Positions 49,608-59,376 are shown, counted from the stretch's first letter. The stretch: 64,000 nt of DNA from Leptothrix sp. (in: b-proteobacteria) (GCA_013822685.1 PNKV01000015.1:62001-126000), one strand, 5' to 3'. Numbers and translations are program-made. Notes: generated by a model not told the origin, from the sequence alone.

Positions 49608-51653
49608 ATGCTGTACCCCAAAGAATTCGACGTCATCGTGGTGGGTGGCGGCCACGCCGGCACCGAGGCCGCACTGGCTGCAGCCCGCATGGGCTGCGCC
49701 ACCTTGCTGTTGAGCCACAACATCGAGACGCTGGGCCAGATGAGTTGCAACCCGTCCATTGGCGGGATCGGCAAGGGGCACTTGGTCAAGGAGATCGATG
49801 CCTTGGGCGGCGCCATGGCCGCCGCCACGGACGAGTCCGGCATCCAGTTTCGCATCCTGAATTCTTCGAAGGGGCCGGCGGTGCGGGCCACCCGTGCGCA
49901 GGCCGACCGCATCTTGTACAAGGCGGCCATCCGCGCGCGCCTGGAGAACCAGCCCAACCTGTGGTTGTTCCAGCAAGCGGTGGACGACCTGATGGTGGAG
50001 TCGGATGGCGTGAATGAGCGCGTGGTGGGCGCGGTCACCCAGGTGGGCATCCGCTTTCGGGCCAAGACGGTGGTCTTGACGGCCGGCACCTTCCTGGACG
50101 GCAAGATCCACGTGGGCCTGCAGAACTACAGCGCCGGGCGGGCAGGAGATCCACCGGCGGTGTCGCTGTCGGCACGGCTAAAAGAACTAAAGTTGCCGCA
50201 AGGCCGCCTGAAAACCGGCACGCCCCCGCGCATTGATGGCCGCAGCATCGATTTCAGCCAATTGACCGAGCAGCCCGGCGACGGCATGGACGGTGTCAGC
50301 CCCGTGCCCGTGTTCAGTTTCCTGGGCACGGCCGATCAGCACCCGGCGCAACTGCCATGCTGGATCACGCACACCAACCAGCAGACGCACGACATCATCC
50401 GCTCGGGCTTTGACCGCAGCCCCATGTTCACCGGGGTGATCGAGGGGGTGGGGCCGCGTTACTGCCCCAGCATCGAAGACAAGATCAACCGCTTTGCCGA
50501 CAAAGACACGCACCAGATCTTCCTGGAGCCGGAAGGGCTGACGACCCACGAGTTTTACCCCAACGGCATCAGCACCTCGCTGCCTTTCGACATTCAGCTG
50601 GCAGCGCTGCACTCCATGCCCGGCCTGGAAAACGCGCACATTCTGCGCCCCGGTTACGCGATCGAATACGACTACTTCGATCCGCGCGAGCTCAAGTCCA
50701 GCTTCGAGACCAAAGCCATTGGCGGGCTGTTCTTCGCGGGCCAGATCAATGGCACCACCGGCTATGAGGAGGCAGCTGCCCAGGGCTTGTTCGCAGGTTT
50801 GAATGCCGCCTTGCAGGCCAAAGGCCAAGGGCCCTGGTTGCCTCGGCGCGACCAGGCTTATTTGGGCGTGTTGGTCGACGACCTGATCACCAAGGGCGTG
50901 ACCGAGCCCTACCGCATGTTCACCAGCCGTGCCGAGTTCCGCCTGCAACTGCGCGAAGACAATGCCGACATGCGCTTGACCGAGGCCGGGCGCGAACTGG
51001 GCTTGGTGGACGATGCGCGGTGGGCTGCCTTCAACCGGAAGCGCGACGCTGTTTCACGTGAAACAGAACGCCTGCGCATGCAGTGGGTTCGCCCGGCCAC
51101 TTTGCCTGCCACCGATGCTGAGCGGCTGGTGGGCAAAGCCTTGGAGCGGGAGTACAGCCTGGCCGATTTGCTGCGTCGGCCGGGTGTAAATTTTAATGTG
51201 CTGGCAGAAGTCAGCGCGCTTGCTCACCAAGCGCAGTCCACGCTGAATGCCGAGAAAATCGCATCAGGGCAGGGCGTTGTTTCACGTGAAACAGTGCCGG
51301 TGTCACGCGCTGCACTGCAAGCCGAGTTGGGCAGCACGCTGGCCGACGCGGTGATTGAGCAGGTTGAGATCAGCGTCAAATACGCCGGCTACATCAACAA
51401 GCAAAACGACGAAGTGGAGCGATCTGCCCATTTTGAGAACCTGCAGTTGCCCGCCGAACTGGACTACCAGCAGGTGCCGGCTCTGAGTTTTGAGGTGCGC
51501 CACAAGCTGAGCCAGCACCGGCCCGAGACCTTGGGGCAGGCATCGCGGATCTCGGGCGTCACGCCTGCGGCCATTTCGCTGTTGCTGATCCATCTGAAAA
51601 AGGGCCGCTTCAAGGGCTTCGATCGCGTGCCTGAAGAGGCCAACCTGACCTGA
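49608..51653 (+). CDS. mnmG: tRNA uridine-5-carboxymethylaminomethyl modification enzyme MnmG
   Basis: A 681-residue FAD enzyme, partner of MnmE. The FAD motif is [20 protein letters not shown], followed by [20 protein letters not shown] and [14 protein letters not shown], and a late [23 protein letters not shown] 49608 with GAGGTGG upstream is the start; the frame's opening at 49563 is not used. Two perfect parS sites lie within its codons, so this gene is also a centromere element. It is probably co-transcribed with rsmG-parA-parB. Confidence 0.97.
   Translation: MLYPKEFDVIVVGGGHAGTEAALAAARMGCATLLLSHNIETLGQMSCNPSIGGIGKGHLVKEIDALGGAMAAATDESGIQFRILNSSKGPAVRATRAQADRILYKAAIRARLENQPNLWLFQQAVDDLMVESDGVNERVVGAVTQVGIRFRAKTVVLTAGTFLDGKIHVGLQNYSAGRAGDPPAVSLSARLKELKLPQGRLKTGTPPRIDGRSIDFSQLTEQPGDGMDGVSPVPVFSFLGTADQHPAQLPCWITHTNQQTHDIIRSGFDRSPMFTGVIEGVGPRYCPSIEDKINRFADKDTHQIFLEPEGLTTHEFYPNGISTSLPFDIQLAALHSMPGLENAHILRPGYAIEYDYFDPRELKSSFETKAIGGLFFAGQINGTTGYEEAAAQGLFAGLNAALQAKGQGPWLPRRDQAYLGVLVDDLITKGVTEPYRMFTSRAEFRLQLREDNADMRLTEAGRELGLVDDARWAAFNRKRDAVSRETERLRMQWVRPATLPATDAERLVGKALEREYSLADLLRRPGVNFNVLAEVSALAHQAQSTLNAEKIASGQGVVSRETVPVSRAALQAELGSTLADAVIEQVEISVKYAGYINKQNDEVERSAHFENLQLPAELDYQQVPALSFEVRHKLSQHRPETLGQASRISGVTPAAISLLLIHLKKGRFKGFDRVPEEANLT
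51050..51065. promoter_or_regulatory. parS site 1 (perfect), inside mnmG
   Basis: TGTTTCACGTGAAACA, a perfect 16-base palindrome identical to the bacterial parS consensus. In the mnmG frame it encodes the V-S-R-E-T segment. Confidence 0.93.
51278..51293. promoter_or_regulatory. parS site 2 (perfect), inside mnmG
   Basis: A second TGTTTCACGTGAAACA, 228 bases after the first. Because 228 is a multiple of three, it encodes the same V-S-R-E-T peptide. Confidence 0.93.
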
Positions 51654-51678
51654 TTGCCGAGCCGATGGCTCCCTGTCC

Positions 51679-52374
51679 ATGAACCCAACCCAACTTTCAT
51701 CCGCCACCAACACGGCGCCCGCATTGGCGACCGAGCTTCGCCGAGCATTGGCCGGCGTGGACTTGGGCGACGCGCCGCCACTCACCGACCACCAGATTGA
51801 CCAGTTGCTGGCTTACGTGGCCATGCTGGGGCAGTGGGGGAAGACGTACAACCTGACGGCCGTGCGCGACCCGGCCGAAATGCTGAGTCTGCACCTGCTG
51901 GACAGCTTGGTGGTGCGTGCGCCACTTTGGCAGCACCTGCAAGGCCAGGCGGCGGCATTGCTCGACGTGGGCAGTGGCGGTGGTTTGCCTGGCGCGGTCC
52001 TGGCCATCACGATGCCGCAACTGGATGTGGTGTGCGTGGACGCTGTGGCCAAGAAGGCCGCTTTTGTGCGGCAGGTCGCTGCCGAATTGCGCCTGCCCAA
52101 CCTGAAAGCCGAGCATTCGCGGGTCGAAGACCTCAAGCCCAAGCCCTGGCAAGTGATCACCTCGCGGGCCTTTGCTTCTCTGCATGACTTTGTGGCGTTG
52201 ACCCAAGACCTGCTGGCACCCCAAGGCGTGTGGATGGCCATGAAGGGCAAGCACCCCGCCGACGAACTCACCGCTTTGCCCGAGGGCATTGATGTGTTTC
52301 ACGTGGAACAACTGCAAGTGCCTGGCTTGGAAGCCGAGCGTTGCCTCGTGTGGATGCGCCCGCAGCAGGGATAA
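51679..52374 (+). CDS. rsmG: 16S rRNA (guanine527-N7)-methyltransferase RsmG
   Basis: A 231-residue SAM methyltransferase acting on G527 of 16S rRNA. YNLTAVRDPAEMLSLHLLDS and LLDVGSGGGLPGAVLAITMP are its family signature and SAM loop; VITSRAFASL follows. It starts 25 bases after mnmG and ends 7 bases before parA. A near-perfect parS lies close to its 3' end. Loss of this gene is known in other species to give low-level streptomycin resistance (family knowledge). Confidence 0.95.
   Translation: MNPTQLSSATNTAPALATELRRALAGVDLGDAPPLTDHQIDQLLAYVAMLGQWGKTYNLTAVRDPAEMLSLHLLDSLVVRAPLWQHLQGQAAALLDVGSGGGLPGAVLAITMPQLDVVCVDAVAKKAAFVRQVAAELRLPNLKAEHSRVEDLKPKPWQVITSRAFASLHDFVALTQDLLAPQGVWMAMKGKHPADELTALPEGIDVFHVEQLQVPGLEAERCLVWMRPQQG
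52295..52310. promoter_or_regulatory. parS-like site 3 (one mismatch), inside rsmG
   Basis: TGTTTCACGTGGAACA, one base from the palindrome, just before parA. Confidence 0.72.
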
Positions 52375-52381
52375 TGGCGGC

Positions 52382-53161
52382 ATGCCGCACATCTTCTGCA
52401 TTGCCAACCAAAAGGGCGGGGTCGGCAAGACCACCACCACCGTGAACCTGGCGGCCGGCTTGGCCCAAGTCGGCCAGCGCGTTTTGATCGTTGACCTGGA
52501 CCCTCAGGGCAACGCCACCATGGGCTCGGGGGTGGACAAGCGCACCCTGAGCAACACCGTCTATGACGTGTTGCTGGAAGACGTGAGCATCGCCGATGCA
52601 CGCCAACGCAGCCCCAAAGGTGGCTATGACGTGTTGGGCGCCAACCGCGACTTGGCCGGCGCCGAGATCGAGCTGGTGCCGCTGGAGCGGCGCGATCGGC
52701 GCCTCAAAACCGCACTTGAAGCCGTCGCCGCCGAATACGACTTCGTGCTCATCGACTGCCCGCCGTCGCTCAGCCTGCTCACCCTCAACGGCCTGACCTG
52801 TGCCCATGGCGTGATCGTGCCGATGCAATGCGAGTACTTCGCGCTGGAAGGCCTGACCGACCTGGTCAACACCGTCAAGCAAGTGCATGCCAACCTGAAC
52901 CGCGATCTGCAGCTGATCGGCCTGCTGCGCGTGATGTACGACCCGCGCATCACCCTGCAGCAGCAGGTGAGCGACCAGCTCAAGGCGCACTTTGGCGACA
53001 AGGTGTTCGACACCGTGATCCCGCGCAACGTGCGTTTGGCCGAGGCGCCCAGCTACGGCGTGCCCGGCGTGGTGTTCGATCCCAGCTCCAAGGGCGCGCA
53101 GGCCTTCGTGGCCTTTGCCCAGGAAGTGGTCGAGCGGGTGGCGAACAAGTCGCTGGCGTGA
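52382..53161 (+). CDS. parA: Chromosome partitioning ATPase ParA (Soj)
   Basis: A 259-residue deviant-Walker ATPase that drives segregation of ParB-bound origins along the nucleoid. IANQKGGVGKTTTTVNLA is the Walker A, LIVDLDPQGNATMGSG the A' box, and FVLIDCPPSLSLLT the Walker B. The size and the absence of an N-terminal HTH match chromosomal Soj rather than plasmid ParA. ATG 52382 is the start. The stop overlaps the start of the hydrolase gene (TGATG). Confidence 0.96.
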   Translation: MPHIFCIANQKGGVGKTTTTVNLAAGLAQVGQRVLIVDLDPQGNATMGSGVDKRTLSNTVYDVLLEDVSIADARQRSPKGGYDVLGANRDLAGAEIELVPLERRDRRLKTALEAVAAEYDFVLIDCPPSLSLLTLNGLTCAHGVIVPMQCEYFALEGLTDLVNTVKQVHANLNRDLQLIGLLRVMYDPRITLQQQVSDQLKAHFGDKVFDTVIPRNVRLAEAPSYGVPGVVFDPSSKGAQAFVAFAQEVVERVANKSLA

Positions 53162-53733
53162 TGCGGCTCTTGTTGCTGCCCGGCTGGAACGACTCGGGGC
53201 CGGGCCATTGGCAAAGCCGCTGGCCCCAGCTTCACGGGGAACAGGCCCACTTCCGCAAAGTCGATCAGGATGATTGGGCCTGGCCCAAACGCGGTGACTG
53301 GATGATGAACCTGGACGAGGTGCTGCTGGCCGAAACAGCCCTTGTTCACGATCCCGCCATCCTGGTCGCCCACAGCCTGGGCTGTCACTTGGTGGCGGCT
53401 TGGGCGGCGCACTCGCAGCACACCAGCCTGGTCAAAGCGGCGTGGCTGGTGGCACCGCCCGACTTGGACGGGCCTCCCAACGCGGCCACGGCCGCGCCCC
53501 AGTTGCACGGCTGGCGCAAGGTCGTGCGGCAGCGGCTGCCTTTTCAGGCCACGGTGCTGGCCTCGCGCAACGACCCCTACGCCGATTTTGAGCGCAGCCA
53601 GGCGCTGGCCCAGGATTGGGGCGCAGGCCTGCACGACCTGGGTGAGGCGGGGCATGTGAACGAGGCGTCTGGCCACGGCGATTGGCCAGAAGGCTGGCAC
53701 ATGCTGCAAGAACACGCCGCGCGCCAAAACTGA
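53161..53733 (+). CDS. Alpha/beta hydrolase, RBBP9/YdeN family, between parA and parB
   Basis: A 190-residue small alpha/beta hydrolase. LLLPGWNDSGPGHWQSRWPQ is the start typical of RBBP9/YdeN, AHSLGCH is the nucleophile elbow with serine, ASRNDPYADF holds the acid, and AGHVNEASGHGDWPEGW holds the histidine. A serine hydrolase activity is expected; the substrate is unknown. Its ATG overlaps the parA stop (TGATG) and it ends 16 bases before parB, so it is translated within the partition operon. A direct role in partition is not implied by the family. Confidence 0.9.
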   Translation: MRLLLLPGWNDSGPGHWQSRWPQLHGEQAHFRKVDQDDWAWPKRGDWMMNLDEVLLAETALVHDPAILVAHSLGCHLVAAWAAHSQHTSLVKAAWLVAPPDLDGPPNAATAAPQLHGWRKVVRQRLPFQATVLASRNDPYADFERSQALAQDWGAGLHDLGEAGHVNEASGHGDWPEGWHMLQEHAARQN

Positions 53734-53749
53734 CGGACAATCCCGGCCT

Positions 53750-54649
53750 ATGGCGACCAAAAAATCCAAAGGCCTGGGGCTGGGCCTGGAGGCCCTGCTG
53801 GGCCCCAAAGTCAGCGACACCCCGGCACCCGCAGCGGCCGAAGGCCCCCCCACGACCTTGAACCTGTCCCTGATGCAGGCCGGCAAGTACCAGCCGCGCA
53901 CGCGCATGGACGAAGGCTCTCTGTACGAGCTGGCCGAAAGCATCCGCACCCAGGGCATCATGCAGCCGATCCTGGTGCGGCCCATCGGTGGCGGGCGCTA
54001 CGAGATCATCGCGGGTGAACGCCGTTCGCGTGCCGCCAAACTGGCCGGCCTGACCGAGGTGCCGGTGCTGGTGAAAGACGTGCCCGATGAATCGGCCGCC
54101 GTGATGGCGCTGATCGAGAACATCCAGCGTGAAGACCTGAACCCGCTGGAAGAAGCCCAAGGCTTGCAGCGCTTGACCCAGGAATTCGGACTGACGCACG
54201 AGCAGGCCGCCCAATCGGTGGGCCGCTCGCGCAGCGCCGCCAGCAACCTGCTGCGCCTGTTGAACCTGGCCGACGCGGTGCAGGGCATGCTGATGGCCGG
54301 CGACATCGACATGGGCCACGCCCGCGCTTTGCTGGCGCTCGACAAAGCCCAGCAGGTCACCACCGCGCACGAGATCGCCAGCAAGAAGCTGAGCGTGCGC
54401 GATGCTGAAAAGCTCGTCAACAAGCAGATCGGGGCAGGGCGGCAGTCGCTGATGCGCATCAAGGGCGACAAGTCGCGCGATGTGCTGCGCCTGGAAGAAG
54501 AGCTGTCCGACCTGCTGACCGCGCAACTGGAAATCCGCGTCAAGAAGCGCACTAAGCGCGGTGAACAGGGCGAGTTGGCCATCCAGTTCGGCAGCCTGGA
54601 AGAGCTGAACGGCTTGATCGACAAATTGCGCGGCGGCCAGCAGGCCTGA
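53750..54649 (+). CDS. parB: Chromosome partitioning protein ParB (Spo0J)
   Basis: A 299-residue parS-binding CTPase-type protein. The N-terminus KKSKGLGLGLEALLG is the ParA-contacting region. ERRSRAAKLAGLTEVPVLV and ALIENIQREDLNPLEEAQGL belong to the ParB nuclease-fold/CTP domain, and FGLTHEQAAQSVGRSRSAAS is the HTH. The C-terminus is a helical dimerisation domain. The parS sites in mnmG and rsmG are its likely targets. Confidence 0.96.
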   Translation: MATKKSKGLGLGLEALLGPKVSDTPAPAAAEGPPTTLNLSLMQAGKYQPRTRMDEGSLYELAESIRTQGIMQPILVRPIGGGRYEIIAGERRSRAAKLAGLTEVPVLVKDVPDESAAVMALIENIQREDLNPLEEAQGLQRLTQEFGLTHEQAAQSVGRSRSAASNLLRLLNLADAVQGMLMAGDIDMGHARALLALDKAQQVTTAHEIASKKLSVRDAEKLVNKQIGAGRQSLMRIKGDKSRDVLRLEEELSDLLTAQLEIRVKKRTKRGEQGELAIQFGSLEELNGLIDKLRGGQQA

Positions 54650-54671
54650 CCCGGGCAGACACGCGACCGGC

Positions 54672-55418
54672 ATGGGGCCCTGGCCACTGCCCGCCTTGCT
54701 GAGCTGGGCCCTGGCCTGGGGCTTGTGCTTTGCCTTGCGCAGCAGCGCCGCGCCCTTGTGGGCGGTGCTGGCCCTGCCCACGGCCCTGGGCGCCTTGTTG
54801 GCCTTGTGGCCCAAGGTGGCCACGACGCCGTGGCGGCGCGTGTTCGTGGCGGGTGGCTTTCCGCTGTCGGCCCTGGCGCTGGGGCAGGGCAGCGGCTTGC
54901 CAGCCTGGGTGTGGCTGGCGCCGCTGGGCCTGCTGCTGCTGGCCTACCCCGTCAATGCCTGGCGCGATGCGCCGGTGTTCCCCACACCGCGTGGTGCCCT
55001 GACCGGCCTGCCAGGCCACGCCCCTTTGCCCGCGGGCGCCCGCATCCTCGACGCCGGTTGCGGCATGGGCGACGGCCTGGCCGAACTGCACCGTGCCTAC
55101 CCCCAAGCAGTGCTGCATGGCATCGAGTGGAGCTGGCCCTGGCGCCTGGTCTGCGGCCTGCGGTGCCCCTGGGCATCGGTGCGCCGTGCCGACATGTGGG
55201 CCGCCGACTGGTCAAGCTACGACATGGTCTACCTGTTCCAGCGGCCCGAGTCCATGCCGCGCGCGGTTGAGAAAGCCCGCCGCGAGCTCAAGCGCGGCGC
55301 CTGGCTGGTCAGCCTGGAGTTCGAAGCGGTGGACGGGCAGGGCGTGCCCCTGGCGCCGCAGGCCCGTTTGACCCTGGAAAACGGGCGACCCGTGTGGATG
55401 TACCAGCCCACACGGTGA
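54672..55418 (+). CDS. Membrane-anchored class I SAM methyltransferase-like protein
   Basis: A 248-residue protein. The first ~95 residues form about three hydrophobic helices (ALLSWALAWGLCFALRSSAA; VWLAPLGLLLLAYPV). A Rossmann methyltransferase domain follows with RILDAGCGMGDGLAELHRAY (SAM loop) and DMVYLFQRPESM. No substrate motif is seen; action on a lipid or membrane molecule is a guess from the anchor. It starts 22 bases after parB and may be read through from the par operon. Confidence 0.8.
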   Translation: MGPWPLPALLSWALAWGLCFALRSSAAPLWAVLALPTALGALLALWPKVATTPWRRVFVAGGFPLSALALGQGSGLPAWVWLAPLGLLLLAYPVNAWRDAPVFPTPRGALTGLPGHAPLPAGARILDAGCGMGDGLAELHRAYPQAVLHGIEWSWPWRLVCGLRCPWASVRRADMWAADWSSYDMVYLFQRPESMPRAVEKARRELKRGAWLVSLEFEAVDGQGVPLAPQARLTLENGRPVWMYQPTR

Positions 55419-55470
55419 CGCCGCTTCGGGCAGGGGTCTACACTGTGGCCTTGTTCTGGAAAACGATTCG

Positions 55471-56004
55471 ATGTCCCTGCCTTCAGACCCCGCTGCCACC
55501 GACACTCCCGTGCCCGCTGGCGCACCGTTCACGCCCGAAGAGTTTCGCGCAGCCCTGGGGCAGTTCACCACCGGGGTGACCATCGTCACGGCCCGCACCC
55601 CCGAGGGCGTGCTGGTGGGCCTGACAGCCAACTCCTTCAATTCGGTCTCACTGTCGCCCCCATTGGTGTTGTGGAGCCTGGCGCGGCAATCGTCGTCCTT
55701 GCCAGCTTTTTTGTCGGCCACGCACTACGCCATCAATGTGCTGGCGGCGGACCAGCGCCTGTTGGCTGAGCGCTTCGCGCGCAAGGGCATTGACCGGTTC
55801 GAGGGTGTGCCATGGCGCGAGGGCCTGACCGGTGCCCCCGTGATCCCCGGGGCCGTGGCCGTGTTCGAGTGCGCGCACCGCAGCCACCACGACGCGGGTG
55901 ACCACGTCATCTTCGTCAGCCAGGTGGCGCATTGCAACCGCCGCATCGGCGCCGAACCGCTCGTGTTCCACGGCGGGCGCTTTTTCAGCGACCTGACCTG
56001 GTGA
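55471..56004 (+). CDS. Flavin reductase family protein (split-barrel FMN-binding)
   Basis: A 177-residue flavin reductase (RutF/HpaC-like). FTTGVTIVTARTPEGVLVGL, then TANSFNSVSLSPPLVLWSL, is the FMN-contact core, and HVIFVSQVAHCNRR leads to GGRFFSDL at the C-terminus. It would reduce FMN/FAD with NAD(P)H for a monooxygenase, but no monooxygenase gene is adjacent. It converges on the hybrid kinase at 56019 with a 14-base gap. It belongs to a different branch from the gene at 4673. Confidence 0.9.
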   Translation: MSLPSDPAATDTPVPAGAPFTPEEFRAALGQFTTGVTIVTARTPEGVLVGLTANSFNSVSLSPPLVLWSLARQSSSLPAFLSATHYAINVLAADQRLLAERFARKGIDRFEGVPWREGLTGAPVIPGAVAVFECAHRSHHDAGDHVIFVSQVAHCNRRIGAEPLVFHGGRFFSDLTW

Positions 56005-56018
56005 ACGCCCGGCCCGCA

Positions 56019-58136
56019 TCAGCCTTCTTCGGCTGATTCCTCGTTGTCCTGCGCGGTCAACTGCTCGGCATAGCGGTCCAGCAGGGTCAGCAGGCGCGCC
56101 ACGTCCAGGGGCTTGGTGAGGTAATCCAGGAAACCACGCTCACGTGCCGCGGCGATCTGGTCGGGCATGGCGTCGGCCGACAAACCCACGCGCGGGATGC
56201 CCGCGGTTTCAGCCCGGCGTGCCAGCACGTCCGACACGTCCAGGCCGCTCATGTCGCCCAGGTGCATGTCGAGCAGCAGCAGATCGGGCGGGCTGGACCG
56301 GGCCATCTGGATGGCCTCGGCGCCATTGCGCGCCACCTCCATGTGCCACTTGGGTCGCATGTGCATGACCTGGCGCACCAGCTCCACATTGACCACGTTG
56401 TCCTCGGCATAAAGCAGCGTCAGGGTGCCGGGGTTGAGCGCATCGAAGGCGCCCCAGCCCGACCGGCCACCCAGCCTGCCCGCGATGGAGTCGGCGGCCT
56501 GCGGTTGCGGGTTGAGGGCTGCGGGCAGCCACACCCGGAAGCTGGAGCCGATGCCGACCTGGCTGCTGATCTCAAGCCGGCCCCGCATCAAGTCGATCAG
56601 GCGCTTGACGATGACCAGGCCAATGCCGGTGCCCTCGACCGAGGTGCGTTCGGCGCCCAGGCGGTTGAAGGGCTCGAAGAGGTGGGCTTGCTGCTCGTCG
56701 CTCAGGCCCCGGCCCGTGTCGCTCACGGTGATGACCACGTAGGAGCGCACGCCCTGGGCCTCGATCATGACGCGCCCGCCGGGCTTGTTGTACTTGACGG
56801 CGTTCGTCATCAGGTTGACCAGGATCTGGCGCAGGCGCACCTGGTCGGCCTTGACGAAGAGGTCTTCGGTGGGCGGCGTCAGCAGCAGTTGCACATCGCT
56901 TTGAGTGACCTGGTTGCTGACCAGGGCGACGGCCTCTTCCAGCACGCCGGACAGGCGCTGTGGCTCCAGCACCAGGGGCAGGCCACCGGCCTCGATGCGG
57001 GACAGGTCGAGCACGTCGGTCAGCATGGCCAGCAGGTGGGCGCCCGCGCGCTCAATGTGGCTGACCTTCTTGCGCTGGATGTCGTTGATCGGGTTGGTGG
57101 GATCGACGCGCAGCAATTGCGCGAAGCCCAGCATGGCGTTCAAGGGTGTGCGCAGCTCATGGCTCATGCGAGACAGGAAATCGGTTTTTTCCTTGTTGGC
57201 GCGTTCGGCCGCCTTGGCCGAGTTCATGGCTTCTTCGAACTGGCGGCGCTCGGTGATGTCTTCGCTCACGGCCACGAAGTGCAGCGGCTGGCCTTGCGCG
57301 TCGCGGACCAGCGCGGCCGACAGCATCACCCACACCGCTTGCCCATCGGGCCGCACATAACGTTTCTCAATGCTGTAGCGCTGGCGTTGCCCTTCCAGCG
57401 CCGAGGCCGCCATCGCTTCGTCGGTGGCCAAGTCGTCGGGGTGCGTGATGTCGTGGTGGTGCAGTTGCAGCAACTGCTCGCGGGTGCGGCGGGTGATCTC
57501 GGTGAAGCGGTGGTTGGCGTCCAGCAAGCGGCCACTGGTTGACAGGCGAACGATGCCCACGCCCGCGGCGTCGAACAACTGGCGGTACTGCTCTTCGGTG
57601 CTGCGCAGCGTTCCTCGGGCCACGGCCAGGGCGGTGAGGGCTTCGCGTTGCCGATGCTCGGCCTGCCACGCGGCAACACTGCTGGCCAGCAGCGCCAAGG
57701 CAGGCGTCAGTTGCCGGGTGATGAGATCGCCGTAACCGCCCGGGCGATTGGCCAGCCCGACGATGCCGATCAACTGGCCGCCGCGAAGCAGGGGTTGGGC
57801 CATCAGGTTCTGCACGCCTTTGACGGCTTGGCTGTCGACCTGGTTGTTCACCACAGGGCCGCCGGTGTCGAGCACCTTGGCCCACAGCGTGGAGGGTGCC
57901 TGTCGGGGGTCGTTAGGCCAGATCAGCGGGCCGGCACTGTGCAATTGCAGCTGGCCTGAGGGCGCATCGACGAGGTCGCCGATGAAGCCGCACGGGCTGC
58001 TGGTGAAGACCATCAACTCGGTCAACTGGGCCTGGACCAGATCCCACCCGGACATGCCCCGCCCGTCCACGGTGGCCAAACGGCTGAGAAGCTGGACGGT
58101 GGTGTCGTTGGGGTCGGGATCTGAAGGGCTGTGCAT
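56019..58136 (-). CDS. Cytoplasmic hybrid sensor histidine kinase (GAF-PAS-HisKA-HATPase-REC)
   Basis: A 705-residue protein without membrane helices. A GAF-like domain (about 35-155) and a PAS domain (about 180-300, ending VSEDITERR) precede HisKA with RMSHELRTPLNAMLG (His 326). HATPase follows with NLMTNAVKYNKPGG and GTGIGLVIVKRLIDLMRG, and then a C-terminal receiver with LLYAEDNVVNVELV and LLLDMHLGDMSG. The frame opens at 58364, but ATG 58136 avoids the upstream region antisense to the next gene. It lies directly downstream of two diguanylate cyclases. The signal is unknown. Confidence 0.92.
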   Translation of the reverse strand: MHSPSDPDPNDTTVQLLSRLATVDGRGMSGWDLVQAQLTELMVFTSSPCGFIGDLVDAPSGQLQLHSAGPLIWPNDPRQAPSTLWAKVLDTGGPVVNNQVDSQAVKGVQNLMAQPLLRGGQLIGIVGLANRPGGYGDLITRQLTPALALLASSVAAWQAEHRQREALTALAVARGTLRSTEEQYRQLFDAAGVGIVRLSTSGRLLDANHRFTEITRRTREQLLQLHHHDITHPDDLATDEAMAASALEGQRQRYSIEKRYVRPDGQAVWVMLSAALVRDAQGQPLHFVAVSEDITERRQFEEAMNSAKAAERANKEKTDFLSRMSHELRTPLNAMLGFAQLLRVDPTNPINDIQRKKVSHIERAGAHLLAMLTDVLDLSRIEAGGLPLVLEPQRLSGVLEEAVALVSNQVTQSDVQLLLTPPTEDLFVKADQVRLRQILVNLMTNAVKYNKPGGRVMIEAQGVRSYVVITVSDTGRGLSDEQQAHLFEPFNRLGAERTSVEGTGIGLVIVKRLIDLMRGRLEISSQVGIGSSFRVWLPAALNPQPQAADSIAGRLGGRSGWGAFDALNPGTLTLLYAEDNVVNVELVRQVMHMRPKWHMEVARNGAEAIQMARSSPPDLLLLDMHLGDMSGLDVSDVLARRAETAGIPRVGLSADAMPDQIAAARERGFLDYLTKPLDVARLLTLLDRYAEQLTAQDNEESAEEG

Positions 58137-58215
58137 GGATCTGGGAACAGACACCACCTGGCTTGACAGCCGAACCCCGGGAGGTGGTGTACCCCAGGGC
58201 CCAGGCCCAACTGTC

Positions 58216-59376
58216 TCACACTTGTCGGGCGTCGGCCAGCGAGTTTGCCTGCGCGCTGGCGGCGGCTTGGGCCAGGCGGGCCACGGTGCGGTTGCGGCCC
58301 TGCGCCTTGGCCGCGTACAGGGCCAGGTCGGCGCGTTCCAGCGTTTCGTGCAGGGGCTCGCCAATGGGGTGGTCGGTCAGGCCGGCAGAGAAGGTCACGG
58401 GCAGGCCACTGGCCCTGGGGCCGTTTTGATGGCGCTTCAGGCAACTGGCCACGCGCGACAAGGCGGCCTGGGCATCGCCCGGCTGTTCATTGGGCAAGAG
58501 CAACAGGAACTCTTCACCGCCCCAGCGGGCCAGCACGTCGGTCTGGCGCAGGACTTCCAACCCGGCCTGCGCGAACTCCTTGAGCACCAAGTCGCCCACG
58601 GCGTGGCCGTGCTGGTCGTTGACGCGCTTGAAGTGGTCCAGATCGATCAAGGCCAGGCAGAAGGGTTCATGGGTGCGCAGTTGCAGCGCGGCTTCTTCTT
58701 CAATGCGCTGCTGCATGTGCCGGCGGTTGACCAGGCTGGTGAGCTCGTCGCGCGAGGCCACCTCTTGCAGCAGGGCGAAGGCGTGGGCGAGCTCGGCTTT
58801 CTGCTCGATGAGCCGGGCGCGCATCTGGCTGACGTAATAGGCCACGCCCGACACGGCGGGCAGCGTGCTGGCGGCCAGCACAAAGCGGATGAACTCCAGG
58901 CGCGCGTCGATGTGAGGGTCCTGCCGGGTCATGATGGTCATGATGACGCCCAGGCTGGCCACGGTGAAGATCCCCAGGATCACCACCTCGCGCGCCTTCA
59001 GCGAGAACATGCCGAACACCAGCACCAAGGCCACCAGCATCAGCACCGAGCTGCGCACTTCGCCGGCGATCATGTAGGCCCACAGGATGGCGCCGGTGGC
59101 ATACAGGCATTGCGGCAAGTCCATGCCCGGGTTGCCCAGCCGCGAAGACCAGTCGGTGCGAACCAGCAGGTAGAAGGTGCCCATGCCCACCCAGATGTAG
59201 GTCATCAGCCACAGGCCCTGCTGGCGCTGGACCAGGCCGATGTCGATGGCAAACAGCAGCAGCAAGGAGCTGATGCTGTAGCCATAGAAGGCGATCATCG
59301 CCAAGGTCACGCGCATGCGGACCTTGCGTTCGGTGCCCAGGATCAGGTCACCGAGGCGTTTCAGGGCGGGGTGCAT
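58216..59376 (-). CDS. Membrane diguanylate cyclase (GGDEF), tandem copy 2
   Basis: A 386-residue protein: about six hydrophobic helices in the first 190 residues, a short coiled linker (RARLIEQKAELAHAFALLQ), then a GGDEF domain with SRDELTSLVNRRH and the active-site motif GGEEF. RQTD five residues upstream of GGEEF is an inhibitory I-site, so product feedback is expected. It makes c-di-GMP from two GTP. ATG 59376 sits 20 bases after the stop of the paralog at 59397. Its N-terminal helices align with those of that paralog. Confidence 0.93.
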   Translation of the reverse strand: MHPALKRLGDLILGTERKVRMRVTLAMIAFYGYSISSLLLLFAIDIGLVQRQQGLWLMTYIWVGMGTFYLLVRTDWSSRLGNPGMDLPQCLYATGAILWAYMIAGEVRSSVLMLVALVLVFGMFSLKAREVVILGIFTVASLGVIMTIMTRQDPHIDARLEFIRFVLAASTLPAVSGVAYYVSQMRARLIEQKAELAHAFALLQEVASRDELTSLVNRRHMQQRIEEEAALQLRTHEPFCLALIDLDHFKRVNDQHGHAVGDLVLKEFAQAGLEVLRQTDVLARWGGEEFLLLLPNEQPGDAQAALSRVASCLKRHQNGPRASGLPVTFSAGLTDHPIGEPLHETLERADLALYAAKAQGRNRTVARLAQAAASAQANSLADARQV

